Source: Mesobacillus jeotgali (lineage in GTDB: Bacteria > Bacillota > Bacilli > Bacillales > Cytobacillaceae). From it: a stretch of DNA of 64,000 nt. This document shows positions 27,030-34,537 of this stretch, piece after piece; positions within the stretch are counted from its first letter, which is position 1, and each line of letters opens with the position of its first letter. Made by a program: the position numbers and the translations under genes. The stretch spans positions 932,001-996,000 of the forward strand of contig NZ_CP134494.1 in the NCBI RefSeq assembly GCF_031759225.1, read 5' to 3'. The notes beneath the pieces are model-generated. The model was not told the origin of the DNA, did not search any database, and saw only the letters and a list, made by a program, of their open reading frames with translations.

Positions 27030-27219
27030 AAAAAGAGCAGCATTCTTCTCGATTTTCCTGTTCCTTGCCATCAATGTATTCTCGCTTTCCAATGCCATTG
27101 AAGGCTATTATGGGCACGAAGATGAACGTGTATATGGCGCGGTTATCGTCGCGCTGATTTCGACGATCCTGGCAACAACAGCCTTCTTCATCTGGAAGAA
27201 GGCAGAGTATAAAAAGTAA
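27022..27219 (+). CDS. Small two-helix membrane protein
   Basis: This 65-residue protein has two hydrophobic stretches (residues 7-24 and 37-57) separated by a polar loop (EGYYGHEDERVYG). It matches no family that I recognise. It overlaps the Rieske gene by eight bases and has GGGAGGGAAG upstream, so it is co-translated and probably works with the Rieske protein as a small anchor or partner. The lone histidine in the loop is too little to suggest haem binding. Confidence 0.75.
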   Translation: MDKKRAAFFSIFLFLAINVFSLSNAIEGYYGHEDERVYGAVIVALISTILATTAFFIWKKAEYKK

Positions 27220-27241
27220 GCTGGGGGCGATGATAAAAGGA

Positions 27242-27301
27242 GAGCTCTTTTTATACCAACTGCATCCATAGCAGCAGTTGGAATGGCATGAAAAAGAGTT
27301 C
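27242..27301 (+). other. Long stem-loop ahead of the 73-residue gene
   Basis: An outer arm AGCTCTTTTT (27243-27252) pairs with AAAAAGAGTT (27291-27300) with one mismatch, and an inner CCAACTGC (27256-27263) pairs with GCAGTTGG (27274-27281). The hairpin ends just before the AGGGAGG of the next gene. It has no T tail, so an intercistronic stability or translation-control element is more likely than a terminator. Confidence 0.7.
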
Positions 27302-27318
27302 GAAAGGGAGGAGTGTAC

Positions 27319-27540
27319 ATGGTATCCCAATCTTTTTTTCATCACGACAGCAAAAAAGAATCAATTGAGGAAGTACTTGAAAATTCCCTTGAAATTGAAG
27401 AAGATTTAATGCGTACTTACTTAATCACGGCTGAACGAGTCCATGACGATCCTGAGTTGAAAGACCGCCTTGAAAACTTCGCGGAAGGCAATGCGAAACG
27501 GACAAAGCAGCTGCTTGATGAATTGAAAAAAGGCAAATGA
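27319..27540 (+). CDS. Small acidic helical protein, ferritin-like fragment
   Basis: This 73-residue soluble protein is almost entirely helical and acidic (EEVLENSLEIEEDLMRTY, then VHDDPELKDRLENFAEGNAK). The pattern of E/D and H resembles half of a rubrerythrin-like or ferritin-like bundle, but the metal-binding EXXH pairs are incomplete, so I would not call it a metalloprotein. The start at 27319 has GGGAGGA six to seven bases upstream. It is the last gene of the Rieske group unless the stem-loop before it separates it. Confidence 0.65.
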   Translation: MVSQSFFHHDSKKESIEEVLENSLEIEEDLMRTYLITAERVHDDPELKDRLENFAEGNAKRTKQLLDELKKGK

Positions 27541-27542
27541 AG

Positions 27543-27568
27543 AAAGCAGCGGAGTTGATCCGCTGCTT
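27543..27568. terminator. Bidirectional terminator
   Basis: AAGCAGCGGA and TCCGCTGCTT form a ten-base stem with GTTGA in the loop, between convergent genes. T runs are short on both sides, so efficiency may be modest. Confidence 0.75.
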
Positions 27569-27591
27569 CCTTACTGTCTCAGAATAAAAAA

Positions 27592-28101
27592 TTAGCTAAA
27601 CTGATTTGTCGGCACGATTTTTATATTCTCCGCCTCGAACTTCCTTTCACCGAACAGGGTGATCAAGGTGCAACTGTTGATGCGAAACGGGCTCTCAGCA
27701 ATTTCATATTCAGCTAATAGTCCGGACCCAAGTTCTTCGCCTTCTGGATTCAATGCCTGCACATTCTGTCCTTCTAATGTCCTTAGCTTGGCTTTCATCA
27801 AGAATACCTTCCACTCTTCCCAATTCTTGATCAAAAACGCCTTCTCGCCGTTCTCCAAATAGCCTAACTGGCAGCCTCGTTCATCAATGGCAGCCTCGTT
27901 TCCATAGCTAAGATCCATGATTAAATCCCTTAGAAATTGAAACTCATCCAGGTCAAGGTAAGGGTCAATGTGGAATTCAACCTCATTTCCATTTTCCTTC
28001 ATCGAAGCAATCGTTTTGTTGTTCATCATGACAGATTTGTTTTTTATATGTTGTGATTTCATATGTTCCAGGGGAGTGCCCATAAGTTTCAGAGTAAGCA
28101 T
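27592..28101 (-). CDS. Hypothetical protein, 169 residues, probable anaerobic gene
   Basis: I do not recognise this soluble protein. It starts MLTLKLMGTPLEH, has a KTIASMKENGNEVEFHIDPYLD segment and a C-terminal FGERKFEAENIKIVP, which suggests a mixed alpha/beta fold. The start at 28101 has AAGGAGA six bases upstream; the frame is open 45 codons further, but that part covers the promoter. A TATAAT box at 28140-28135 and an imperfect Fnr box centred at 28169.5 stand in the same register as those before the molybdoenzyme and nasD operons, which points to induction without oxygen. It is convergent with the 73-residue gene. Confidence 0.75.
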   Translation of the reverse strand: MLTLKLMGTPLEHMKSQHIKNKSVMMNNKTIASMKENGNEVEFHIDPYLDLDEFQFLRDLIMDLSYGNEAAIDERGCQLGYLENGEKAFLIKNWEEWKVFLMKAKLRTLEGQNVQALNPEGEELGSGLLAEYEIAESPFRINSCTLITLFGERKFEAENIKIVPTNQFS

Positions 28102-28134
28102 AACAATCTCCTTTTCGGTCTTAATGTTACCTTC

Positions 28135-28177
28135 ATTATAATGATTTTGCCCTATCTGCGGTGTGACAAACTTCATT
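28135..28177 (-). promoter_or_regulatory. Promoter with an imperfect Fnr box
   Basis: On the minus strand TATAAT (28140-28135) is preceded by AATGAAGTTTGTCACA (28177-28162). One half of the palindrome (TGTGA) is perfect, the other (TCATT) matches at three of five bases. The centre is 29.5 bases from the first base of the -10, the same as for the two perfect sites at 21.4 kb and 47.7 kb. Confidence 0.6.
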
Positions 28178-28472
28178 ACTTCCCCATAAAACCTGTTTTT
28201 AGTTCGAAAGATATAGGCAGAGGCGTTTTTCGACAAGAACTGGCAAAAAACTGGATGGTTTATTAAAAAGGTTACAAATTTTGCAATGCTTGTAGCAAAA
28301 CTGAAAGCTGGATGAAATCTTGCATGAAAAATTGTTTGATAGAATACAATGATAAGGTTTGAGCGTAAGCTGGCAAAGGGAAAAAGTACAGTTAGATAAA
28401 CATTTTTTATGCCTGAAGGAGTCTGAAGGCTCTTTTTTTGGATTGATATTATGAAGAGGTCGGAGGAAGATC

Positions 28473-31217
28473 ATGACATTTGAAGAGCAATTAATCAAAA
28501 AGTCGTATTTTGAAACGTATATGCAACAAGGAAACCAGGCACACCCTGTTCGTGTCCTCGGGGAGCTTTACCTTGACGAGCAGAAGAATGATATGCCGGA
28601 TTTGTCATACATCCGTTTTGCTCAGGGAGAGGTCTATTTTCATAACAAGGATTACGAAGCGGCTATTTTTAAATGGGAAAATATCACGAATGAACTGGAG
28701 CCATGGGCGAAAAAGAACATGGGTGATGCGTTCCTTGAGATTGGTCTGTACACATCTGCAGAGGACCTGTACCTTTCGATTGATACAGATAGCAATATTC
28801 TCAGGATTGAAAGCGGGCTGCAGCTTTTGACGCTTTACATAGAACAGGGAAAGCTTGACAAAGCGGTTGCTGTCATCAAGAAGTCTGTGCAGCTGGATCC
28901 GGATTATCCGGGAGTAACGGAAATTGCCCGCGCTTTCTTTGAAGAGCATCTGGACTGGGAAAATGCCGTTGAATTGGCAGTCAATGAAGGGGTCCGAACC
29001 GGTTCGCCTAAGTGGTTCGACGTCTTGAATCAGTATGTAGAACAGGGGCATACCCGCCAGTTCTCATCGTCCTATTTTAACGAAGCTTTATCCGTTCTAT
29101 TCCAGGTGGACCGAAGCCGGTTTGAACAGCTGTCGGTATCCCTGTGGGAAAGTTACAGGGATCAAAGTTCCTATATGAAATGGCTGAGGGAATTCAACCA
29201 ATTGTTCAGCGGGATGGACGGCAATAGAAGAGATGGCTGGACCCATCTGTCAGCGGTCTATCAGGATACTTATTTCGAATTGATTAATGGAGATCGATTG
29301 ATTAAGGAAATTTCCCCGCTGATTCCTGAGTTGCTAACGAACTGGCTGAAAATCACGAGTCCAGTTAACAGCCTTGTTTCGGCATCATCAATCATTGCAT
29401 GGAATGAGGTATTTCCAGGAACCATTACCACGTCGGCCATTCACGATGCGGAGAACCTTGTGCTGAATTCGCGCCAGTACGATAATGGCTACCAAGATAG
29501 CATGCAGCTATTTGAGACCATCACCAAATGGGCAGAGAATCATGAAATTGAAGTGGGCAACAGGATAAAATGGATGGTTCGGGAGCTGCAGGAAACTTAT
29601 GTCCATAATCTGCTGATTGCCGGTTTATCTGGGAATGGAAAGTCATCCTTCGTCAATACGATTGTTGGCGAAGAGCTGATTACATCTCCAACTGGGGCAG
29701 TCATCAGGTTCATGAACGATGAGAATCCGGGAATCCAGGAAATAAACGATACGGCAGTCCGCCAGATTACCAATATTGAGGACTTCAAGGAATCTGCCGG
29801 AGTTCGCCGCCAGAGCCATAAAAATGAAACGATCATTGACTTCAGAGCTCAGTTCCCATTCCTGCACGACCATGAGATGGCGCTGATAGACTCTCCAGGA
29901 ATCAATCGCAATAACTATGACAATCACCCGTTGTACAATTACTTGAGGTTTGCTGACAGCTTATTATTCGTGCTTAACGCAAATGATCCTTTTACGGAAA
30001 AAGAAAGGGAAATCCTCGCGAAAATTTCCGAGTTCTTCCCGCAGCTGCCGGTTCACTTCCTGTTGAATAAAATAGATGATATCTACAGTCAGCAGGAGGC
30101 AATAGAAGTATTTGACCAAACATCAGCGGAAATCAGCCAATATTATCCTGATGCAAAAATGTTCGCTTTCTCTGCTAATTATGACAAAGGCAAGCAGCTG
30201 AAAGATTTCTCTGATTTTATTAAAGCAACCAGAAGCGCAGTCGACTTCGAGCAGGAGCGTACGGCAAAACTGCAATTCTTTGTCAGAAGGGCGATCACGT
30301 ATTTGCTTGATAAACGGATTGAAATCGAAAATGACCATATGGAAACAATCAGCTGGAACGAAGAGATGGTGAGCAAGCTGAATGGTGCGATCAATCAGCT
30401 TGGTGACATCGAGGAAGAGAAATCGAAATCCATCCAGAAGTCATACCGTAAAATCAAGGACGAAACCCGCACGGAAATCATAGAAAAGATTCCGGAAATA
30501 CTGCGGAGCTGTTCTGAATTGGTGACAGAGGATAGTGATTTCGGAAAAATCCATACTGAAATGGATGAGGCAATGAACAAGAAGATAAGGGAATATCTTG
30601 ATGAAACCGTGCTGCCGAAATTCCATGATGATCTACAAGGCTGGATTCAGCATTCGAAGGACGAATTCGACCACAGCCAAAACTATTTGAATGAGATGGC
30701 CGATGGCTTTAATTCGATGTATGGAGATGAACGAATCAGCCTTGACTGCGATTTCAGGGTGCTTGATGATTGGCGCCGCGATGCAAGCCGGATGACGAAT
30801 GGCGTTCACTATGAAAAGGTCAACATCATGAACCGGTCGACACCGCAGCAGTTCTTCCTGAAGAGTGCAGGCAAACTGCTAGGCGTGCTGCCGCAGAACA
30901 ATGCGATGCTATATAACCGATACAAAACCTATCTGGAGACAGAAGACTATTATGAAATCGGGGTAACCACTGCGAAAAGATTCCTGCAGCAATTCGAGAT
31001 TTTCGAAAAATCGATTGAACGAGATGTAAACCTGTTCTTCAAAAACCCATTCATTGTACTAGAAAAAGCAGTAGAAGAGGCCAATTCCGAAATCGACTAT
31101 GGCAAGAACGAACTTGAAAAAATGAGAATAAATCCAGAATTGTACCGTGACCCACTGACACTGTACGAAGTGAAGCTTCGCCAGTTTGAATGGATGACAG
31201 CGGCAGGCAGAGGTTAA
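28473..31217 (+). CDS. TPR-like / dynamin-family GTPase fusion
   Basis: This 914-residue protein begins with helical repeat (TPR-like) sequences to about residue 300. A dynamin-type GTPase domain follows: G1 GLSGNGKSSF near residue 384, a possible G2 threonine, G3 DSPGIN near residue 472 and G4 NKID near residue 532. The C-terminal 350 residues are coiled coil, as in the stalk of bacterial dynamins, with no clear membrane helix. Such proteins usually bind or remodel membranes, and a repeat-rich front would give a partner-binding arm. GGAGG stands six bases before the ATG. A terminator closes the gene. A weak hairpin with T's (28411-28439) precedes it and may act as a leader attenuator. Confidence 0.87.
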   Translation: MTFEEQLIKKSYFETYMQQGNQAHPVRVLGELYLDEQKNDMPDLSYIRFAQGEVYFHNKDYEAAIFKWENITNELEPWAKKNMGDAFLEIGLYTSAEDLYLSIDTDSNILRIESGLQLLTLYIEQGKLDKAVAVIKKSVQLDPDYPGVTEIARAFFEEHLDWENAVELAVNEGVRTGSPKWFDVLNQYVEQGHTRQFSSSYFNEALSVLFQVDRSRFEQLSVSLWESYRDQSSYMKWLREFNQLFSGMDGNRRDGWTHLSAVYQDTYFELINGDRLIKEISPLIPELLTNWLKITSPVNSLVSASSIIAWNEVFPGTITTSAIHDAENLVLNSRQYDNGYQDSMQLFETITKWAENHEIEVGNRIKWMVRELQETYVHNLLIAGLSGNGKSSFVNTIVGEELITSPTGAVIRFMNDENPGIQEINDTAVRQITNIEDFKESAGVRRQSHKNETIIDFRAQFPFLHDHEMALIDSPGINRNNYDNHPLYNYLRFADSLLFVLNANDPFTEKEREILAKISEFFPQLPVHFLLNKIDDIYSQQEAIEVFDQTSAEISQYYPDAKMFAFSANYDKGKQLKDFSDFIKATRSAVDFEQERTAKLQFFVRRAITYLLDKRIEIENDHMETISWNEEMVSKLNGAINQLGDIEEEKSKSIQKSYRKIKDETRTEIIEKIPEILRSCSELVTEDSDFGKIHTEMDEAMNKKIREYLDETVLPKFHDDLQGWIQHSKDEFDHSQNYLNEMADGFNSMYGDERISLDCDFRVLDDWRRDASRMTNGVHYEKVNIMNRSTPQQFFLKSAGKLLGVLPQNNAMLYNRYKTYLETEDYYEIGVTTAKRFLQQFEIFEKSIERDVNLFFKNPFIVLEKAVEEANSEIDYGKNELEKMRINPELYRDPLTLYEVKLRQFEWMTAAGRG

Positions 31218-31220
31218 GCG

Positions 31221-31256
31221 AAAAAGGAAGACTCCGAGTTTGGGGTCTTCTTTTTT
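31221..31256 (+). terminator. Terminator of the dynamin-like gene
   Basis: AAAAAGGAAGACTCC and GGGGTCTTCTTTTTT form the stem around GAGTTT, four bases after the stop. Confidence 0.88.
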
Positions 31257-31300
31257 GCTTGGTAGTGAAAAAAGAATAAAATTAAATTTTCATAATAATA

Positions 31301-31329
31301 TTGACAATATGAGTATAGGAGTTTAAAGT
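31301..31329 (+). promoter_or_regulatory. Sigma-A promoter of the S-box transcript
   Basis: TTGACA at 31301-31306 is followed after exactly 17 bases by TAAAGT at 31324-31329. The S-box aptamer begins about 35 bases after the expected transcription start. Confidence 0.75.
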
Positions 31330-31369
31330 AAAATTTATCGATTTGCAACATTAACTCAATAAAGAAATT

Positions 31370-31540
31370 CTCTTATCAAGAGTGGCAGAGGGACTGGCCC
31401 TATGACGCCCAGCAACCGTTCCAATTGGAATTGGTGCTAAATCCTGCAAAACAATTTTTTGTTTTGAAAGATAAGAGAGGAATCCGACCTTTGAAATTTA
31501 CTGCGTTTGAAACCTCTCTTTTCTGGAGAGGTTTTTTTAT
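31370..31540 (+). ncRNA. SAM-I (S-box) riboswitch with terminator
   Basis: The leader has the S-box core: CTCTTATCAAGAG, then GAGGGACTGGCCC, ATGACGCCC, GCAACC, GGTGCTAAATCCTGC and finally GATAAGAG (31470-31477), which closes helix P1 with the first segment. A terminator AAACCTCTC / GAGAGGTTTTTTT lies at 31510-31540. The segment AAGAGAGG (31473-31480) can pair either with P1 or with CCTCTCTT (31512-31519), so SAM binding should free the terminator and switch transcription off. The downstream gene is the sugar-binding lipoprotein at 31701. Confidence 0.93.
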
Positions 31541-31548
31541 TGTCTTGT

Positions 31549-31653
31549 TCCAGCGCCTAGCCCCTCGAGTCGCTTCGGTCCGCCCAATGAAGTCAAAGAG
31601 CGACTTCACTGGTCGGCCCTCCAGCGCTTTTCGGGGCTGACCAAGGCGCTTGC
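31549..31653. repeat. Dispersed imperfect-palindrome element
   Basis: CCAGCGCCTAGCCCC and GGGGCTGACCAAGGCGCTTG form outer arms, and GAAGTC / GACTTC an inner pair, over 105 bases that are much richer in G and C than the surroundings. I recognise this type of intergenic palindrome as common in many Bacillaceae genomes. Here it lies between the S-box terminator and the lipoprotein gene. An apparent reading frame runs through it but has no ribosome site. Confidence 0.65.
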
Positions 31654-31700
31654 ACATTTCATATGTTTGTTAGGCAGATCAATCAAAGGGGGAAATTTAG

Positions 31701-32798
31701 ATGAAAAAAGGGATTAAAAAAGTATTTTTAGGTGCAGTTGCTTCTGCATTGCTGCTGACAGGATGCGGCGGCGGAGAGACAAAAACGGCCAGCGGTCCTG
31801 TAGAAGGGGTGCCGGAGCGATTTGCCAAAGGTGAAGAAGTCAAGATCAAAGTCATCCGCAAGATTGGCGGCGACGATCATACTGCTCAATTTTTAGCCGG
31901 AGCGAAAACAGAAGGAGAAGCGCTCGGCTTCAAGGTAGACGTTTTTACAGCGAATGGAGATACAGCGAAATTCCATGACGCGATCAATCAGGGGCTTCAG
32001 CAGGACTATGATGGATTCATCATCTCGCATGGTGACGATGCAGCAACAGTGGATGATGTGAAAAAGTTGGTGGATGAGGGCAAAAGTGTCGTGACATTCG
32101 ATTCGAATCCGGACCTTGCTCAGGTAGAAGGTGTCACGCTTACTTCCCAGGACGATGAAGCCCTCGCGACCCAGGCGCTGGATCAGCTTGTGAAGGACCA
32201 AAATGGAGAAGCCAATATTGTTTACTTATGGGTGGATGGCTTCCCGCCAATGGTCAGAAGAAATAAAGTTTACCAGGAAACCTTGAAGGCAAACCCAGGA
32301 ATCAAAGAGATTGAGAGATTCGGAGTGGCGGCAGCCGATACAAGCGTACAGACGCAGAACGCTGTGGCAGCGATGCTGAACAAGCATCCAAAAGGGGAAA
32401 TTGACGCGATTTTCGCGACTTGGGACGCATTCGCAATTGGCGCTGCTCGTGCGATCAAGGAAGCTGGCCGCGATGAAATCAAGATTTACGGAATTGATGT
32501 TTCCAATGCTGACCTGCAGGAAATCCAGGGAGAAGGCAGCCCATGGAAATACACAGCCGCTGTTGATCCGAAGCTGATTGGGGAAGTGAATATGAGATTG
32601 CTAGCGAAAAAGCTTGCCGGCGAAGAAACACCGGCGACATATGACCTTGAAGCCTCACTGATTTCACAGGAAGAGCTTCAGCAGTCAAAAAATCCGGTGA
32701 ACATGGCGAATTTGGCTGAAATCATCGAAGGCTGGGGAAAATCTGATGCATTTTTGGAAGATTGGATGGAAAAATTGAAGGATCACTATAAGAAATAA
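31701..32798 (+). CDS. Sugar-type ABC transporter substrate-binding lipoprotein
   Basis: This 365-residue protein has a lipoprotein signal (LLLTGCGGG, cysteine at residue 22) and a periplasmic-binding-protein 4 fold: an HTAQFLAGAKTEGEALGF front, DGFIISHGDD, TFDSNPDLAQV and a FATWDAFAIGAARAIKEAG hinge. It belongs to the RbsB family, which captures pentoses, related sugars and nucleoside-like ligands. AAAGGGGGAAA precedes the ATG. The permease and ATPase genes follow at 34538 and 33040, with an unusual repeat array between. Control by an S-box riboswitch suggests a ligand tied to methionine or SAM breakdown, such as methylthioribose. Confidence 0.9.
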   Translation: MKKGIKKVFLGAVASALLLTGCGGGETKTASGPVEGVPERFAKGEEVKIKVIRKIGGDDHTAQFLAGAKTEGEALGFKVDVFTANGDTAKFHDAINQGLQQDYDGFIISHGDDAATVDDVKKLVDEGKSVVTFDSNPDLAQVEGVTLTSQDDEALATQALDQLVKDQNGEANIVYLWVDGFPPMVRRNKVYQETLKANPGIKEIERFGVAAADTSVQTQNAVAAMLNKHPKGEIDAIFATWDAFAIGAARAIKEAGRDEIKIYGIDVSNADLQEIQGEGSPWKYTAAVDPKLIGEVNMRLLAKKLAGEETPATYDLEASLISQEELQQSKNPVNMANLAEIIEGWGKSDAFLEDWMEKLKDHYKK

Positions 32799-32825
32799 CG
32801 ATAGAAATGGTTAGTTGAGATGTTT

Positions 32826-32945
32826 TTATAGCTGAAAAAAATTATTATAGCGACTTTCTCGATTATATAGCGACACTACCAATAATATGGCGACTTTCCC
32901 GGTTATATAGCGGAAATTTCATTTTTATAGCGAATTGGGAATTCT
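32826..32945. repeat. Intergenic array of TATAGCGAC units, period 20 bp
   Basis: Five units of exactly 20 bases run from 32846 to 32945, each starting TATAGCG or TATGGCG, with one degenerate copy before them (from 32826). After the last unit comes AATTGGGAATTC, then TCGAATTTTTCCAG, a tail shared in part with the array at 25.6 kb. It lies inside the transporter operon, between the lipoprotein and ATPase genes, and holds no gene. Confidence 0.9.
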
Positions 32946-32973
32946 GCTCGAATTTTTCCAGTTCAGACTCAAA

Positions 32974-33013
32974 CAAAGCAGGCACTCTCAAACTTATGAG
33001 AGTGTCTGCTTTG
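32974..33013 (+). other. Strong intercistronic stem-loop
   Basis: CAAAGCAGGCACTCTCA and TGAGAGTGTCTGCTTTG form a 17-base-pair stem (one G-T pair) with the loop AACTTA. It has no T tail and sits 27 bases before the start codon of the transporter ATPase. It is probably an mRNA processing or stabilising element that separates expression of the lipoprotein from that of the ATPase and permease. Confidence 0.8.
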
Positions 33014-33039
33014 CAGAATGATAGAGAGGAGGCAATGGG

Positions 33040-34536
33040 ATGAAACTTCAAATGAAAAACATCAGTATTGAGTTTCCGGGAGTGCGTGCGCTGAACGATG
33101 TGGATTTCAGCACAGAAACGGGCAGGATCCATGCGTTGATTGGCGCGAATGGCGCGGGCAAATCGACATTGATGAAGGTGCTTTCCGGGGCGCATGATCA
33201 CTATACAGGGGAAATTCAGCTCAATGGTGAGAGTGTGGAAATACGGACGCCTGCAGATGCGCAAAAACTTGGAATCCAGACGGTTTACCAGGAGGTTGAT
33301 ACAGCCATCATTCCATCGCTGACTGTTGCTGAAAATATCATGCTGAATCAAACAGTGCAGGCAAAAGAAAACAAACACTGGGTGAATTGGAAGCAGCTTT
33401 TCAAACAGGCAGAGGAGATTCTTTTTAGCATGAACCTTAACATTCCTGTGAAAAAACTTGCCGGGGAGCTGACGCTTGCCGAGAAGCAGCTTGTCCTGAT
33501 CGCGAGGGCGACTTCAAGCAATTGCTCATTCCTCATCCTCGATGAACCAACTGCTCCTCTCAGCCATACCGAAACATCTGAACTGTTCCGGATCACCCGG
33601 GAATTGGCGGAAAGGAATGTAGGCATCATTTTCATCTCCCATCGAATGCCTGAGATATTTGAGTTGTGTGATGAGCTTACGATCATGCGTAATGGCGAAC
33701 TGGTCGTGAAAAAGGCTATTCCTGAAACCGACAGCCAACAGGTGATTGAATACATGCTTGGCAGGAAGCTGGAAGACCAATTCCCGGCAAGGGTCAGCAT
33801 GTTCGGAGACACCCTACTGGAAGTCGAAGATTTAACAGATGGAGACAAGGTGAAAAATACCTCCATTCATGTAAAAGCCGGGGAGATTGTCGGACTGGCC
33901 GGCCTCGTTGGAGCGGGAAAAACCGAGCTGTGCAAGGTCTTGTTTGGTGCTGCACCGGCAAAGAGCGGAACCGTTAAGTTAAAAGGAGAAACCCTTAAGC
34001 TGACCAGTCCTCATGCAGCTGTAAAAAGCGGTTTGGCCCTTGTGCCAGAAGAGCGGCGCAAGGAAGGAGTGCTTGTCGCAGAATCTGTCACCTCCAATCT
34101 AACAGCGGTCAACCTCAAGAGATTCTCCAGTTTTTTAAGCTTTATCGACCGGCGTGCTGAAAAGAAAACAGCACAGGAGTACATAAAGGCTCTCGGCATC
34201 AAGACATCGTCGGAACATGCCAGGGTCGAGAATCTTTCAGGAGGGAACCAGCAGAAGGTGGCGATTGGCAGATGGCTGATCGCCGATGCGGATGTGTATA
34301 TCTTTGATGAGCCAACAAAAGGCGTGGATGTAGGCGCTAAACGTGATATTTTTGAGTTGATTGCCCAGCTTGCAGCTCAAGGAAAGGGTGTCATTTATGC
34401 ATCCTCCGAGCTGTCAGAAATTGTTGGCATTACGGATCGGGTTTACGTGCTCTATGACGGTGAGCCTGTGAAGGAGCTCGAAACGGCCGCTACAACAGAA
34501 GAAGAACTTTTATTTTATTCAACAGGAGGAAGATAG
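33040..34536 (+). CDS. Sugar-type ABC transporter ATPase with two ATP-binding domains
   Basis: This 498-residue protein has two tandem ABC domains, as in RbsA/MglA. The first has Walker A GANGAGKST, a degenerate signature LTLAEKQL and Walker B FLILDEPTAPL. The second has GLVGAGKTE, LSGGNQQK and IFDEPTKG. It powers uptake through the permease at 34538 with the binding protein at 31701. GAGAGGAGG stands eight to nine bases before the ATG. The permease gene begins two bases after its stop. Confidence 0.93.
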   Translation: MKLQMKNISIEFPGVRALNDVDFSTETGRIHALIGANGAGKSTLMKVLSGAHDHYTGEIQLNGESVEIRTPADAQKLGIQTVYQEVDTAIIPSLTVAENIMLNQTVQAKENKHWVNWKQLFKQAEEILFSMNLNIPVKKLAGELTLAEKQLVLIARATSSNCSFLILDEPTAPLSHTETSELFRITRELAERNVGIIFISHRMPEIFELCDELTIMRNGELVVKKAIPETDSQQVIEYMLGRKLEDQFPARVSMFGDTLLEVEDLTDGDKVKNTSIHVKAGEIVGLAGLVGAGKTELCKVLFGAAPAKSGTVKLKGETLKLTSPHAAVKSGLALVPEERRKEGVLVAESVTSNLTAVNLKRFSSFLSFIDRRAEKKTAQEYIKALGIKTSSEHARVENLSGGNQQKVAIGRWLIADADVYIFDEPTKGVDVGAKRDIFELIAQLAAQGKGVIYASSELSEIVGITDRVYVLYDGEPVKELETAATTEEELLFYSTGGR

Positions 34537-34537
34537 G

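Noticed and set aside
31425..31657. Frames over the S-box leader and palindrome
   Set aside because: They cross a clear riboswitch and terminator, and have no ribosome site.
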